A stretch of 64,000 bases of DNA from Cryptomeria japonica (lineage: Eukaryota > Streptophyta > Pinopsida > Cupressales > Cupressaceae). Below, piece after piece: positions 34,912-47,227 of the stretch. Under the pieces are notes generated by a model. The model was not told where the DNA came from and did not search any database. It saw only the letters and a program-made list of their open reading frames with translations. The translations under genes and the position numbers were made by a program. The stretch is taken from assembly GCF_030272615.1 (NCBI RefSeq), contig NC_081407.1, positions 150,039,744 to 150,103,743 on the forward strand. Reading direction: 5' to 3'. How positions within the stretch are numbered: position 1 is the first letter of the stretch; each line of letters begins with the position of its first letter.

Positions 34912-35497
34912 TACAATGCACGAGAGAAATATAGTAGAAAAGGAGCAGTGTGGGTACCCCACCTTAAGATGTCAACATAGTTTAATGTTGATATCTTAAG
35001 GAAAGTAGAACAAGGATACCTACCTTCAACACCAAGAAGATATCCATCATGTAAAAATGTCATAAATCCAAGCAAAAGAGGGAATACTCTTCAAGAAAGG
35101 ATAAGATAGTTGAAAAGAGATATCTTGCTATAAGTGTAAAGGAGATCCTTGGAGGAGAAGAGATCTTTGTTCAAAAGACATCTACCCCCCAAGAGGAGTT
35201 GTCTTAGACAAATATAACATCTTCTAGAATAGAAAAAGGAAGAGAACAAGAATTCAATCTTTCCTCCTATTGCTAGGTGAAAGGGATTCTTGATGAATGA
35301 TGACTCACTTTTAGCCCAATGGGGATGGGTGAATTCATTATAGATGTACTTTACCAAGTGTGAAAGAGATTGTAGTCAAGAACTTACACCTCTTGTATAA
35401 GAGAGAACCCTTGAGTGAACAACAACAATTCCACACAAGGAATGAGATGAAGTAATAAAACTCACACCATCCACAACATAGGAAAGAGTGGATCCTT

Positions 35498-35532
<35 letters not shown>

Positions 35533-36099
35533 TCATTGCCCCCCAAGTGTAGGACAATGAGAAGAATTACACAATTTCTAGAGAGAGACTACTAATAAGA
35601 GACGTACCATTTCAAGCAAGGAATACATCCTAACCAAGGAACAAACATGCGCTTGCATGAAGGATAACTCCATTCAAGAAAGGACATCAAGTTATGAATA
35701 GCACAATAGAAGAGGTAATTTGCAAAGATAGAGAAAGAAGAATATTCACAAAAGTTCTCTGAGGAGATATTGTTCATAATAGACGTACCATTTCAAGAAA
35801 GGAAAAGATCCCACTCATGAAATAGACATGCGCTCACATGGAGGAGAACTCCATGCAAGAAAGGACATAAATTTTATGAATAATGTACTCCATAAATAAA
35901 ATAGTGCAACCTTAGAAAGAGGAAAAGGAATATTCTTGCCTTTAAGAATAGAGGCAAGAATAAATAGACTATTACCTTACTCACTAAGTATGATTGCACC
36001 TGAAATTGTACCACCATGAATGACAAGAAGCCCCCAATAGGTGGGCTAACTGTGTCACATAGTGAGGAGAAATATAATAGGAACTTGAATGTTATTTAA

Positions 36100-37286
36100 A
36101 ATGATCACGATGAATATGCCATCCATTGTCAGATGTTATTTTTAACATGCCTGAATCAATGTAATCTTGTATTTGTGTTTTCAAAGCTTGACACTCATTA
36201 GTAGAATGGCCATGGGTTTGATGATATTTACAAAAAGAAGAAGTTTGAGAATGTTGCTTATGTTTTCTTCTTCATTTAGGACAAAGAGGAGATATTAAGT
36301 TGGAATTTAGAAGATTGGTCAACACATTTTCTTGTTGTAACTCAAAATTAGAATGAGAAGGTGTGGACTTACAAGACAAAGAAAAGTGTGATTTCTCATG
36401 ACTTTGTCGCTCACATTCAAGCATTTATCCATTGCATCCATGTTCAAAAGAGGGTTCACTCTTAGGGGGGATTGGATTGAAGTTTCAAGAGGCCCAATAA
36501 ATTTCAAGATTTGTGTTAAGAGAAAATTTTGGAATATGAAATTCAAGGATCTTAGACTTTCTATAAAAGGTAGGAGTGAAATCTAAGGACCCCCAATCAT
36601 CCTCTAAGAGTTCTTCTTTAGGAACTTCTTTGGTAGGAGATGGTGTATTTGAGTGAATTGAAGAGAGGATTGTAGGGACTAAGAAAGGATATGATGCTTC
36701 ACTTATGTTCTCATCAACTACCTCATTAGTATATGTGTAAGGAACAACATGATAATCAGGAAGAATTTTTGGTTTCCTAGGAACATGAATGGAATTGATT
36801 TGATTTTTGTTAGGCTCTTTATTTTTGGAAGAGAGCGTTACGATGAGAAATGATATCATCCTCTTGTTCTAAGGTATCTTTATGTTCAAGGCACTAATTA
36901 GGAAAAGGACTATCATATGTAATTAACGCTTCATCTTTAGAGGGAAGAGCATGAAAAGAAGGTGTGGTATTACTAGGATAAGTAGCCATAATATCATCCT
37001 CTTGCACCAAATAATCCTTATGAGGGAGGTACTTTTTAAGAGAAGAAGGAACACAATTCTCCAAAGATTCACCTTTAGGAGGGAGATCTTTGAAAGAAGT
37101 GTCAATATTCCCTTTTTGCACCAATGTGCCCTTATTAATGAGATCAATTTTGGGAGAGGGTAAATCATAGGTATGAATGAAAGGGAGAACTAAATTATCA
37201 TCATATGCATGAAATGGAACATCATGAACATCTTTAATGTAACTCAAAATTGAATTAGCAAAATAAGATAAGAAGTCCATATTCAT
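36100..37286 (-). pseudogene. Decayed gag-like ORF with CxxHxxxxHxxxxC zinc motif
   Basis: Open segments in changing frames run from 37286 leftwards: a hydrophilic, Pro/Ser-rich portion (37286-36894), another (36859-36485), then a piece ending near 36100. The last holds CKYHQTHGHSTNEC (36232-36191) followed by ALKTQIQDYIDSGML. Cys, His, His and Cys at this spacing, next to an LK..I...I..G helix, are typical of Gypsy gag C-terminal regions; the Gypsy gag at 61907 has the same layout. At least two frameshifts are present. This links the otherwise enzyme-less element to the Gypsy superfamily. Confidence 0.65.
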
Positions 37287-37784
37287 TTATGATCAAACAA
37301 GAAACTCATATGTCATTTAACCATAATGTTCACCCCATACATGCATAGAACATTAAATAAAGGAGGGAAAATGGAATTGGAAATTTGAATTTTGAATTTT
37401 GAAATTTGAATTTGAAATTGTAAAATTTGAATTTGAAATTTGAAACTTGCAAAATAATTGAATAATTCAAAATTCTAGGAAAAGTGATTATTCAATTAAA
37501 TGAACAAGTTCATTGATTGAAATAATAATAATGCAATCTCTTAGGAAATTGTAATTTAAAATTAGGATTATGTAAAAAAATAAATAATCTCTTAATTTAA
37601 AATTTAAAATTATCCAAAAGAGATTAAAATTAGGGCCTATTGAAAAACCTCTTAATTTTAAAAACTGAAAGTTGTTGAATTGAAATTTTGAAATTTAAAA
37701 TTAGGGTTGTTCTTAATCAACCACTTAATTTTAAAATATATCTTGAAAATTGAAATGTTGAAAGTGGAGATTGTTTTTTTTATT

Positions 37785-38705
37785 TTAGAGGGATCAAAAT
37801 TCGACAAAATCAGCCAATTTTCTAGATTTAAGCAATTAAATACAGTCATAACAGTCTCCTGAAATTTCAGGAAAAAATCCAGGGACCAAGTTGAAAGTGC
37901 ACCTGGTCCTTCCAACTTTTTCGAAAATTTTCAAGGCTCAAAATTTGACAAAATCAGTCAATTTTCTAGATTTAAGCAAATGAATACAATCATAACAGTG
38001 TCCAGAAATTTCAGGAAAAAAGTCAGGGACCGTGTTGAAAGTGCATACAGTCCTCCCAACTTTTTCAGGAATTTTCAGGGATGAAAGCTACAATGATTTG
38101 AGAGCTAACCCCAAAAAATTGATTGATTTTATAATCTCTAGATAGGTGAAATTAAGGTTTTAATGTCGAAATAGGACCCTATTAGGGTTTTGAAAAAGAT
38201 AAGTAATTGATTTGTAATTTTAAAAAAGGTCAAACCTAATGAATAAGGCCACCTTTAATAATATTTAGAAGACTGAAATTGGTTGAGATTGATTGAAATT
38301 TGCACAAAATCCAATTAAATTTGAAAATTAGGGTTTTAGGACCTAACCACTAAATTTTAAAATTTTGAATTTTGGGAAAAGGAGGGAAATTGGAAATTTG
38401 AATTTTAGGCAAGAAGACAAGTTTGACAACAATGAGAAATTTGAAAATTGAAGTAAGATCCAAGTTTTGCACAAATTCAATTTCAAATCTAGATTTTTTG
38501 TAAATTGCAAGAAAATCAAACATTCAATTTTGAATTTGTTTTCGACCTTAGGAGGTTTAAAATTTGATAAAATTAGCCAATTTCCTGGATTTAAGCAGGA
38601 AAAATATAGTCAATTCCGAGTCTTGAAATGTCGGGAAAAAAGCTAGGGACCGTGTGCAAGTTCAACACAGTCCGACCAACTTATTTTGAAATTTTTAGGG
38701 ATGAT
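37785..38705. repeat. About 140-bp repeat with GGACC/GGTCC dyad, three copies
   Basis: Copies at about 37785-37925, 37930-38085 and 38560-38705 share AATCAGCCAATTTTCTAGAT, TTTAAGCA, TTTCAGGAAAAAA and the dyad GGGACCGTGTTGAAAGTGCA...GTCCTCCCAACTT. A related dyad, GGACCATG...CACGGTCC, is present in both LTRs (33056-33083 and 39412-39438). Confidence 0.75.
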
Positions 38706-39068
38706 AGAAATTATAATTTTATTGCAGAATCCAAAAAAATAGCTAATTTGGAGATGTCCAGAGAGGTCGAAATGGGAGATTCTTAAAAATTAGGGTTTTA
38801 CTGTTTAACCACTTAATTTTCAGAATGAAAAGATAGATTTGAATTGCAATTTTGAAATAGAAATCAAATTTGAAACAAGCAATCAAAATGCTATACTTCA
38901 CAAGCTTAATTTCCTCAAAATGAAAAATTAGGGTTTCTATGCAATTAACCTCTAAAATTTGCAAAAAGATCAAACTTGGAAATGAAATTTTGAAATTCAA
39001 ATTGGAATTATTCATATTTAATAATAAAAAATCAAAATTAAGGTGTAAGGACGTCGAGTTCACCAAAA

Positions 39069-39886
39069 TGTAAAGTGCAAAATTAAACCCTAGTGATTCC
39101 CCACCTAGGAGAGAGAAAGGAAACCACTAGGATGATTTTCACTTGGGAGATACTTTACATTCAAAAGAGGGGTTGAATTCACTAGATTGAAACCCTAGAG
39201 TGAATAAGGATCCGAATACTAAGTGAATTGCAAGGGTGCAATGCAATTTACCCTCTTTTGTAAGTAGAAGAGTTGACTTGTTGACTATGCAGAAAAGAGA
39301 GATAAAATGGGTGAAATGAGGAGCTACCGGTTCGGGATCACACTTTAACTTCAAATCTAAGATATTTAGACTGATATGGATCTGCCCTGCAAATTTGGAG
39401 AAAAGTTGTCAGGACCATGTTGAAAGTGCACACGGTCCTCTGAAAAATCCGTGAAACGAAAAGGGTTTTTCTGTCTCTACAAATGAGGCCCAAACCTGCA
39501 ATTATAGTTGTGCACCTGCAACCTACACAAAAAATAAGGGAAGAAGGGTTGTGGATAGGGGTTTGCCTCAATCAAACCCCAGTTGAGGAATCAACCTTGA
39601 AAGAAAGTAATTGCAAATGCTTAAATGTAAATGATGGAAATGTATACCTTGTAGATCTGCAATTTGTTGATGATGATTGCTTTTCTTCTTGAATGTAATC
39701 ACAAGTGTTGCATGAAATGGCTTGTAACATGACAAAACCCTGACACACACACATGCTTGCAAATGAATGTTGTAACATTGTTCCAATGGATAAATGAAGA
39801 ACACACATGAAGAAGGAGATGTTTGAAGACTTGAACACTTGAACACTTGACGATGTATATTTTCGCCTATGCTTGCTTATTATTTG
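39069..39886 (-). repeat. 5' LTR of Gypsy-like element, left part
   Basis: Starts TGTAAAGTGCAAAATTAAACC and matches 32713-33530. It is interrupted after ATTTG (39882-39886) by the smaller element and resumes at ATTCG (42784-42788). Confidence 0.88.
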
Positions 39887-42783
39887 TGAAGAAGTTGAGA
39901 AATACAACTTCAAAGATCCCAAGAACATCTGCAAGCAAAATACCTGTCATAAGAGAAGAATGGAGGCAAAAAGAAATAAAGGCTCTAAAGAAGAAGATTA
40001 TCATTCAGAGAGGGAATTAGATGAAAAAGTACAATACAATCCTTATAAAAGGATAATATGCAACCCTAAAGAAACCCTAAAGGGATAAAGTGTATTTAAT
40101 AATTAGAACCTACAATATCATTAAATGCCTAAGTTTAGCTTAAGTGTAGAGTATAATAGACTAATAATTAAATAAATAACTATTAGCTAATACATGATAA
40201 CTCTAGCACCACCCCCCCTTAAGATGAACTTAGGGAATAGCTAAAAAACTAAATGCATGAAGCAAAAAAATGCAACTACAGATGCAGGCAAATTTGGGTC
40301 CCACCAACAAAGCCTGATGAGGTACCCAAGTACAAAAGATCTCTATAAAGCGGAGAAATAGAGAAAACCTTATGGGAAAAAACTCTACTCCAAAAAGAGA
40401 TGAAATACAAGTGAAGGACTGAAAAAGCCTCCAAACAAGAATGTTCCAAAAGATAGGAACAAAAGAAGACCAAAAGAATCGCTGAAGCATGAAGAACCTG
40501 CAAACACTGTCGAAGAATAACTGTTGATCTGAAGAACCTCCACTGAAATAAAAGACGATCAATTAAAGAAGACTGTAATCTGCATGAGTGCCCTCAAATA
40601 ACACTACTCGAATCAGATGGAAAACAAAGGCAAATAACTAAACTTGAAGATACAGATGGCAAAAACACCAAAGTCTGAAGAGCTGATCAATCGAAGATGG
40701 AAGGTTGCCTCCAAAAATAGGAATGAAAGAGTGTCCATATGGGAAATGATCCATCTCACAAAAATGCATAGGTAACCAGCTACTGCATCCACCTAGTACA
40801 TAGGAACAAATACTGAATACATAGCCCACTCCAATGAACCAAAGAAGCATTAGAACCAACAACCAACAGGAGAAAACCCCCCCATAATGTTGACAAGGGA
40901 GAGGTGACAAGTACACTAAAACTGAATGCCAAGGAAAACTGCATGATGAAGAACCAGGAACAACAAGAGTGCAGTAGAAAATACAAACACATATAAAGGC
41001 ACGTGTCGGGGAAGGAACACTCACTTGACACACATCATGAGGCTAATGTCATGGAAGGAACACTCACATGACAAAGGTAGATGGAAAAAAAAGGCAAACA
41101 TCAAACCCTCCCATGGCACTTTATAATGGAATGCGAGTACAATAAGGCACACGATGTGCAAGATCCCAAGCATGCAAGGCATAGTGGCACTTTATCTTAG
41201 TGTGTTGCAAAAAAAGAAATGCTTACAAAATGATGTATACAATGCTCAAAAAAGACAAAAGGCTATAAATACATAAATAATAGCCAAAGATGAGTCATCC
41301 CACACAAAGAAAAGGATCCTAGGAGCTGAAAACATCCAAGATATTCACCAGAGTGCATAAATGCAAAACACTGAATAAAATGTACTTGGAGCATAATTTG
41401 GAAAGAAGACCCATATCACTGGAAAGTGCATAGAACCATCTTTCCAACAATATTGTGTGTGCCAAAAATGGATGTCGAATGCTCAAGATATGCCTCCCGG
41501 AGTGCAAAAGAGAACTTCTGGATTTGAAGTCAAAAAAAGACATCAAAATAGAAAAAAAAGAAGATTAAACCTCCAGATCTTAAGAGGGCTCAGAAAGAGC
41601 TTTCCAACACCTCTTCGTTTTTGAAAATCCGACTCTGTTTGCCCAATTTATGATTAAAAAAACTACCCCCCTGTCAAAAGGCATCCAAGAGAAAAAAACA
41701 AAAAAACCTCCCTGCTGGTGGCAGGGAGGTGGTGACTTGGTTAAGCGACGGTGGAGGTTTCTAGGTGGTAGGGCGGGGTGGCTGCTGGGCAGCAGGGTTG
41801 GGCGTCGAGGCCAAGCAGCAACTGTTGGGTAGTGGGGTCAGGCGGTGGCCAACAGTAGCAAGATGACAATGGTCGGCACTAGCAGGGCGACCGGGAGCAA
41901 CATGCGGCGGTCGATAGTGGTGGGAGGCGGCCGAGAGGCGGTAGCGGGCTCTTATAGTGGCTCCTGGATGACGGCAGGAACAAGGCGGCAACTGCTGCGC
42001 AGCGATGGCTGGCGGTTTAAAGATCGTCGGTGTTTGCAGACCCCGACAGTAACCGCCAAGGTCTCCCATGGCATTCTTGGAGACCACGGATAGCTCCAAG
42101 GCCATCGCAGTGACTATGTCGGCTTGGGCAAGCTGTTAAACAACCCAAAATATTTTATGTTTTTTCCTCGAAAAACGTGCCCAATAAGGGCAAAAATAAA
42201 AATAAAAAATTGTCTGAGCCAAAGTTGTCCAAATTGGACAAATTTTATATAAAAATGGGGGTTTTTGCATGTTCTAAGCTCAACGGTGAGTTCCGTTTGA
42301 GTCTGAAATGCCTAGAAACAAAGAATCACCGTAGATCCAAATAAAAAAACTCTAAAAAAGCTTGAAACCCTCCTCCAAAAAATCTTCTCAAAAATCAAGA
42401 ACAAGTAGCAGCAGATGTAGGCTCTGATACCATGAAGAAGTTGAGAAATACAAATTTAGATATCCCAAGAACACCTGCAAGAAAAATACCTATCACAAGA
42501 GAATAATGGAGGCAAAAAGCAATAATGGCTCTAAAGAAGAAGATTATCATTCAGAGAAGGAATTAGATAAAAAAGTACAATACAATCCTTATAAAAGGAT
42601 AATATGCAACCCTAAAGGTGTGCATCCCTAAAGAAGCTCTAAAGGGATAAAGTGTATTTAATAATTAGAATAATTATTAAATACCTTCAATATTATTAAA
42701 TGCCTAAGTTTAGCTTAAGTGTAGAGTATAATAGACTAATAATTAAATAAATAATTATTAGCTAATACATGATAACTTTAACA
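39887..42783 (-). mobile_element. Small non-autonomous LTR element nested in the 5' LTR
   Basis: Two LTRs of 322 bp (39887-40208) and 351 bp (42433-42783) start TGAAGAAGTTGAGAAATAC and end GATAACT(C/T)TA(G/A)CA. The flanks ATTTG/ATTCG form a 5-bp duplication with one substitution. On the minus strand a polypurine tract AAGGGGGGGTGG precedes the 3' LTR (40209-40220). A TGGTATCAGAGC primer site, complementary to initiator-Met tRNA, follows the 5' LTR (42432-42421). The 2.2-kb interior encodes no recognisable gag or pol. Confidence 0.88.
41690..42115. other. GC-rich block inside small LTR element
   Basis: About 420 bp of clearly GC-rich sequence (CGGTGG, GGCGGTGGCC, GCGGCCG motifs) in an AT-rich element. 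Both strands are open over much of it (41761-42105 minus, 41845-42093 plus), with Ala/Pro/Arg-rich products and no recognised domain. It could be a captured host fragment or a structured leader. I do not call a gene. Confidence 0.5.
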
Positions 42784-43145
42784 ATTCGCTTCACGTATGG
42801 AAATGAGAGGATTGGATCCCCTTTTATACTAGCCCAAGAGAATTAATTTTCATCTCACCGAAGGCCGACATAAGAGAATTTAAGTCCCCAAGAAGCAAAT
42901 TAGGTCCAAGGGTCAGATGGACCCATCTTAGGGCCACCCTAAGAGGGAGGACAGGGACACCATGCCCCTATCCTGCCCTATTTTGGGCCTAGACGAGGTC
43001 TCAAGGTGATGTAGGGGCCGAAACAAGAGAAGATTTGAAACGATGATGTAGAGAGGGGTCCCAATTAAGTAGGGGAATGCAGTTGCAAAGGTGAGGGCCT
43101 GAAATGTGGCCAAAATTGCAAGGATTGCAGTTTTATGACGCTACA
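42784..43145 (-). repeat. 5' LTR of Gypsy-like element, right part
   Basis: Resumes with CGCTTCACGTATGGAAATG and matches 33527-33917, ending TTTTATGACGCTACA directly before the GTATC duplication. Confidence 0.88.
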
Positions 43146-43150
43146 GTATC

Positions 43151-43788
43151 ATTCTCTTTTTTATCCAAAACCTTGTAGCCTTGTTTAACTAAGTATCTTC
43201 CAGATTTTGATGGTAGGCATATGAGTTGATCTGGTGCATCTTTGTAGTATATAATCCTCCTATTTAGTTCTAAAAAGAGAAGTTGTTGCTAGCATAAAGG
43301 TGTCATTGTTTTGAAAACATCTTTCCAAATTGCTCTATAAGATCCCCCTTCCTATACAAGATAAAAGTAATCACTGACTCTACTACCCCAAGAAGATATG
43401 AGAACCTTTTTAATGTCATGAAGTCCATTTAAATCACTTATAGGAGGGTAGCCATTCCAATAATCCTCCCAAAATAATACCTTTTTACCATCTTGAATTA
43501 ACCAAGATAGGTTTGGAAAGAAGATATGTCTACAAGAAAGCAGAAAATTCCACATTTGGGAACCTTTTGGGGGTTCCAATACTATAAATATTCTTTATGG
43601 ATCATCTGAATCAAGATATTTGGCTCTTATGATAGATGCCCAAAGAGAAGCATTACTAGAATAGAATTTCCACAATAGTTTTGTCCCAAGAGCCTTATTT
43701 CTAAAGTCAATATTGTGAATCCTAGCCCCTCCAAAACATTTAGCAGTCCAAAATTTCTCCCATGCTAGTAAGTGAATCTTGTTGTCGT
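43151..43788 (-). pseudogene. LINE ORF2 fragment B (post-RT region)
   Basis: The middle piece of the split LINE. From 43788 it reads NKIHLLAWEKFWTAKCFGGA, then NIDFRNKALGTKLLWKFY and LWASIIRAKYLDSD. This is the conserved post-reverse-transcriptase segment of plant LINEs. A second segment follows (GKKVLFWEDYWNGYPPISDL). Near 43240-43150 it reads LPSKSGRYLVKQGYKVLDKK, running up to the GTATC target site. It is bounded on both sides by LTR elements and has frame changes between segments. Confidence 0.82.
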
Positions 43789-44996
43789 TGTTAGAATGAA
43801 CCGGAGGAAAACTAAGAGGAGGTGGGGGGGGGGTCAATCAGTTTTCCACAAGTTCAACAGTTATTGCAGATTATAAACCTTCTACCGAAGCAAAATGAAA
43901 ACATCATAGTGAGAGACAAAGCATGAGAGTACACAACACCAATATTTTGATGTGGAAAATCCAATCAAGGGAAAAACCATGGTGGGAAACCTTACCCACA
44001 ATCAAATAATACTTCTACAATAGTATGTGAAAATATCACAATGAGGATTGCACATGCAATCAGGCCAACATCCTAGAGGACACTCCTCAACACAAAAGGG
44101 AAGTCTCACAGACTTACATAATCATCGGACTACAATCCAGAGGAAATGAACTGTGGAAATAACATCTCCAAATGCTTGGTTACAGTTCTGGTTAAGCACA
44201 GATGTCTGCCCTGCAAGACCAAACTCTCCACAACACTTTGTTGAATGATATATCCTTGTTCGCATATTTACCTCTCTCTAATAATGTAGATAGTATATCA
44301 ATTCCAAAATTACATAAGCATATTACCTATAAATACAAAACATCAACCTTGATAACAAGGTCAACTAAACCCTCAACCCTAAACTCATAATTACATTATA
44401 TGATACAAAGATTGACCACCAGACCAATATTATGATTTACATTACATAGCATGGACCTAATTCAAATTCCCAAATAATTATATCCACCGAAAATCCCACC
44501 AAGATCAACCACAACATGTTACACCAACCGGGAAAAACCCTCAATGTCAATAACATAGAATGTCCTACCGGACCCAAATAGGATCACCAAATCTTCACGC
44601 CAGCCAATGTGAAGCCACTAAATAATTGGGACACGATCAAGAACACCTTTAGCACGTTAAGAACCATTTCTAGAAGATGCATCAAAACCACTTAACCATT
44701 TCATCAAATATCACCAACCAGGACCAAGAACATCAATCGACGGTCTAGAACATAATCAATAGCTTCTGGAGCAACAAATCGCGAACCAACTGAATATGAC
44801 ATACATATAATCATCATGAATATCCTTCCAAAACTACATCCAACAATCTGAACATACCAAAGCAGAATCTCTGATAACCTCTATCAAAACTATGTCCAAC
44901 CAGAGCGGGTCAGCAACCAACCGGAGCAGTGTTGACAACCAACCAGAGCATTGTTGACATCAACGACAACACATAATCAATTCCTTCATATTGCCA
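43789..44996 (-). repeat. Copia 3' LTR
   Basis: 1208 bp, starting TGTTAGAATGAACC and ending CATATTGCCA (plus-strand reading). It is closely similar to 49570-50756 throughout, and related to the solo LTR at 9537-10777. Confidence 0.92.
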
Positions 44997-45399
44997 ATAA
45001 TCTCCCCCTTTGGCATTGATGGCAACATTGAATGTGAAAAACATCCAAGTGCCAAGGAATGCCAACAATATCCAAGAAACTCTCTCCCAACATAATAGAA
45101 AAAGAACTAACTGATCTTTGACCCATACTGGAATATGTTTATCTATTTTTCACACGGACATCTCTCCGCCTTTGACATCAATGACAAATGTTTGATGCCA
45201 AGGTATTGAACCAATCAACTGACTACTTCCCCTAAGTAGCAACACCATCTCATCAACCCGAATCAGAAGATATTTCTTATAAGCTCACTAGATTGATGCA
45301 TCTTTGCATCTCTAAGTCTCTTCCAGAGGGGTGGTGACCCCCAATTGATTTATGAGATATTCAAAGGTGTCTTTAGGAAATGGTTTTGTTAGAATATCT

Positions 45400-47000
45400 A
45401 CAGTCTATTCTTGAGTAGGCACATATACCAGTCTGACTTCCTTTGTTTCAACCTTTTCTTTCAAGAAATTATATCTTATAGATATGTGTTTTGATTTGGA
45501 ATGAAATAATGGATTCTTTGACATATCAATAGCAGTTGTATTATCATAGTGAATAAGAATAGGCTTATCATAAATTACCCTTATATCCTTCAACATTTGC
45601 TTCATCCATAAGATCTAAGTACAATTTGTTGCAGCAGCTACATATTTATCTTCAATAGTAGACAATGAAGTGTATGGTTATTTTTTGCTAAGCCATGAGA
45701 CTAATTTATTCCCAAGAAAGAATGTGCCACCTGTAGTGCTCTTTCGATCATCAACATCTCCTGCCCAATCTGAGTCTGTATAGGCACATAATCTGAAATC
45801 ATCATCCTTTGGATACCATAACCCATAATCTGTTGTTCCTTTCAAATATTTGAATATACTTTTAACAGCAATGTCATGATTTTCTCTTGGATCAGACTGA
45901 AATCTAGAAGCAATACAGACAACATTCATTATATCCAGTCTGGTCTAAGTTAAGTATAGTAGTCCACCAATCATTGATTTGTTTCTAGTTGAGTTCACTT
46001 TAGGAGATTCATCTTTCTTTGACAGTTTGCAACTAGTTATTATAGGGGTTCCAACTGGTTTTGAGTTTTCAAGTCCAAATTTCTTTAGCAATTCTTTCAC
46101 ATATTTAGTTTGACAAATGAAAATACCTTTTTCAGTATGAGTGATATGCAAACCTAAGAAAAATTTCATCTCACCAATCATAGACATTTCAAATTCATTC
46201 TTCATGTCATCAGCAAATGTCATACATATATTTTTTTCTCCTCCAAAAATGATATCACCAACAAAGACTTCAATGATCAATATGCCATCATGCTCAATCT
46301 TATAATATAAGTTGCTATCATCATTACCTTTTCTAAATCCGAGCTTCAAAAGATGTTTATCCAATCTAGCATACTAGGCTCTAGGGGCTTGTTCAATCCA
46401 TATAAGGCTTTCCTCAATCTGTAAACCATGTGCTTGTCCTCTGATAGTGAAAATCCATCAGGTTGCTCAATGTAGACTTCTTCTTCAAGATCTCCATTTA
46501 GGAATGCACATTTGACATCCATTTGATATACCTTGTAGTTCTTGTGTGCAACATAGGCAAGAAATAGTCTTACTACTTCAATCCTTGCAACCGGAGCATA
46601 AGTTTCATCATAATCAATTCCTTCTTATTGTGAGTATCCTTTGCAAACCAATCTAGCTTTGTTTCTTACAACATGTCCTTCATTTAATTTGTTTCTGAAT
46701 ACCCATTTAGTTCCAATAACATTTTTATATTTAGGCCTAGGAACCAATTCCCATGTGTTATTATTTTCTATTTGATTTAATTCCTCTCCATTGCTTTCAT
46801 CCAATTCTCATCTTTACATGCTTCAATAATTGATTCCGGTTCAATTTGAGAAATAAAGCATACCTCTTCAACAACTAACCTTCTTCTTGTCATCAGACCT
46901 TTTTTCTTATCTCCAATGATCTGATCTTCAGAATGATTCAGATTTACATACTTGGGAGTCTTTGGATTATCTTGACTTTATGATTCTTTGTGCTCTTCAA
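45400..47000 (-). pseudogene. Copia reverse transcriptase and RNase H, broken
   Basis: The reverse transcriptase N-terminal half (about 46980-46370) is riddled with stops but keeps recognisable segments. The C-terminal half (46364-45945) reads LGFRKGNDDSNLYYK, then FVGDIIFGG where YVDD is expected, so a catalytic Asp is lost. It continues with KYVKELLKKFGL and a GLLYLT segment. RNase H (45929-45678 and 45605-45405) shows SRFQSDPRENHDIAVK, YTDSDWAGDVDDRKST, HYDNTTAIDMSKNP, HSKSKHISIRYNFLKE and LVYVPT. The frame is interrupted between the two RNase H parts and again before the 3' LTR. Confidence 0.88.
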
Positions 47001-47227
47001 CAGTTACTGTGGAATTTTTTGATGTTACTAGAGCAACTGGATCAATGATATGATCTGATTCTTGCATTACTGGTTCTGATCTAACAATTTCATCTTCTGG
47101 TCCATAGTCATATGATCTGATCTGATTATTGGTTTGCTCATCCACTCTGACATTTATGCTTTTCACTATCCTTTGCAATCTTTTGTTAAAACATCTTATG
47201 CTTTGCTCTTAGTAGAATAACCTAAGA

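Larger units (their letters stand above)
32713..43145 (-). mobile_element. Non-autonomous Gypsy-like LTR retrotransposon, nested in LINE
   Basis: The element begins TGTAAAGTAAAA and ends GACGCTACA, flanked by perfect GTATC duplications (32708-32712 and 43146-43150). The 3' LTR (minus strand) is 32713-33917. The 5' LTR is 39069-43145, itself split by another element at 39887-42783. A polypurine tract AAAGTGGGGGCTAAA sits next to the 3' LTR (33918-33932). A candidate primer site TGGTGAACTCGACG follows the 5' LTR at about 39065-39052. The 5.1-kb interior has a decayed gag-like frame but no protease, reverse transcriptase or integrase, so it must have moved using enzymes from elsewhere. Confidence 0.88.

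Noticed and set aside
33213-39934. Paired similar ORFs (33213-33535 and 39483-39934)
   Set aside because: Similarity arises because they sit at the same place in the two LTRs of one element; no conserved protein pattern is seen.
41761-42105. Ala/Pro-rich 114-codon ORF in the GC-rich block
   Set aside because: Both strands are open because the block is GC-rich; no domain or splice structure supports a gene. The block itself is reported as a finding.
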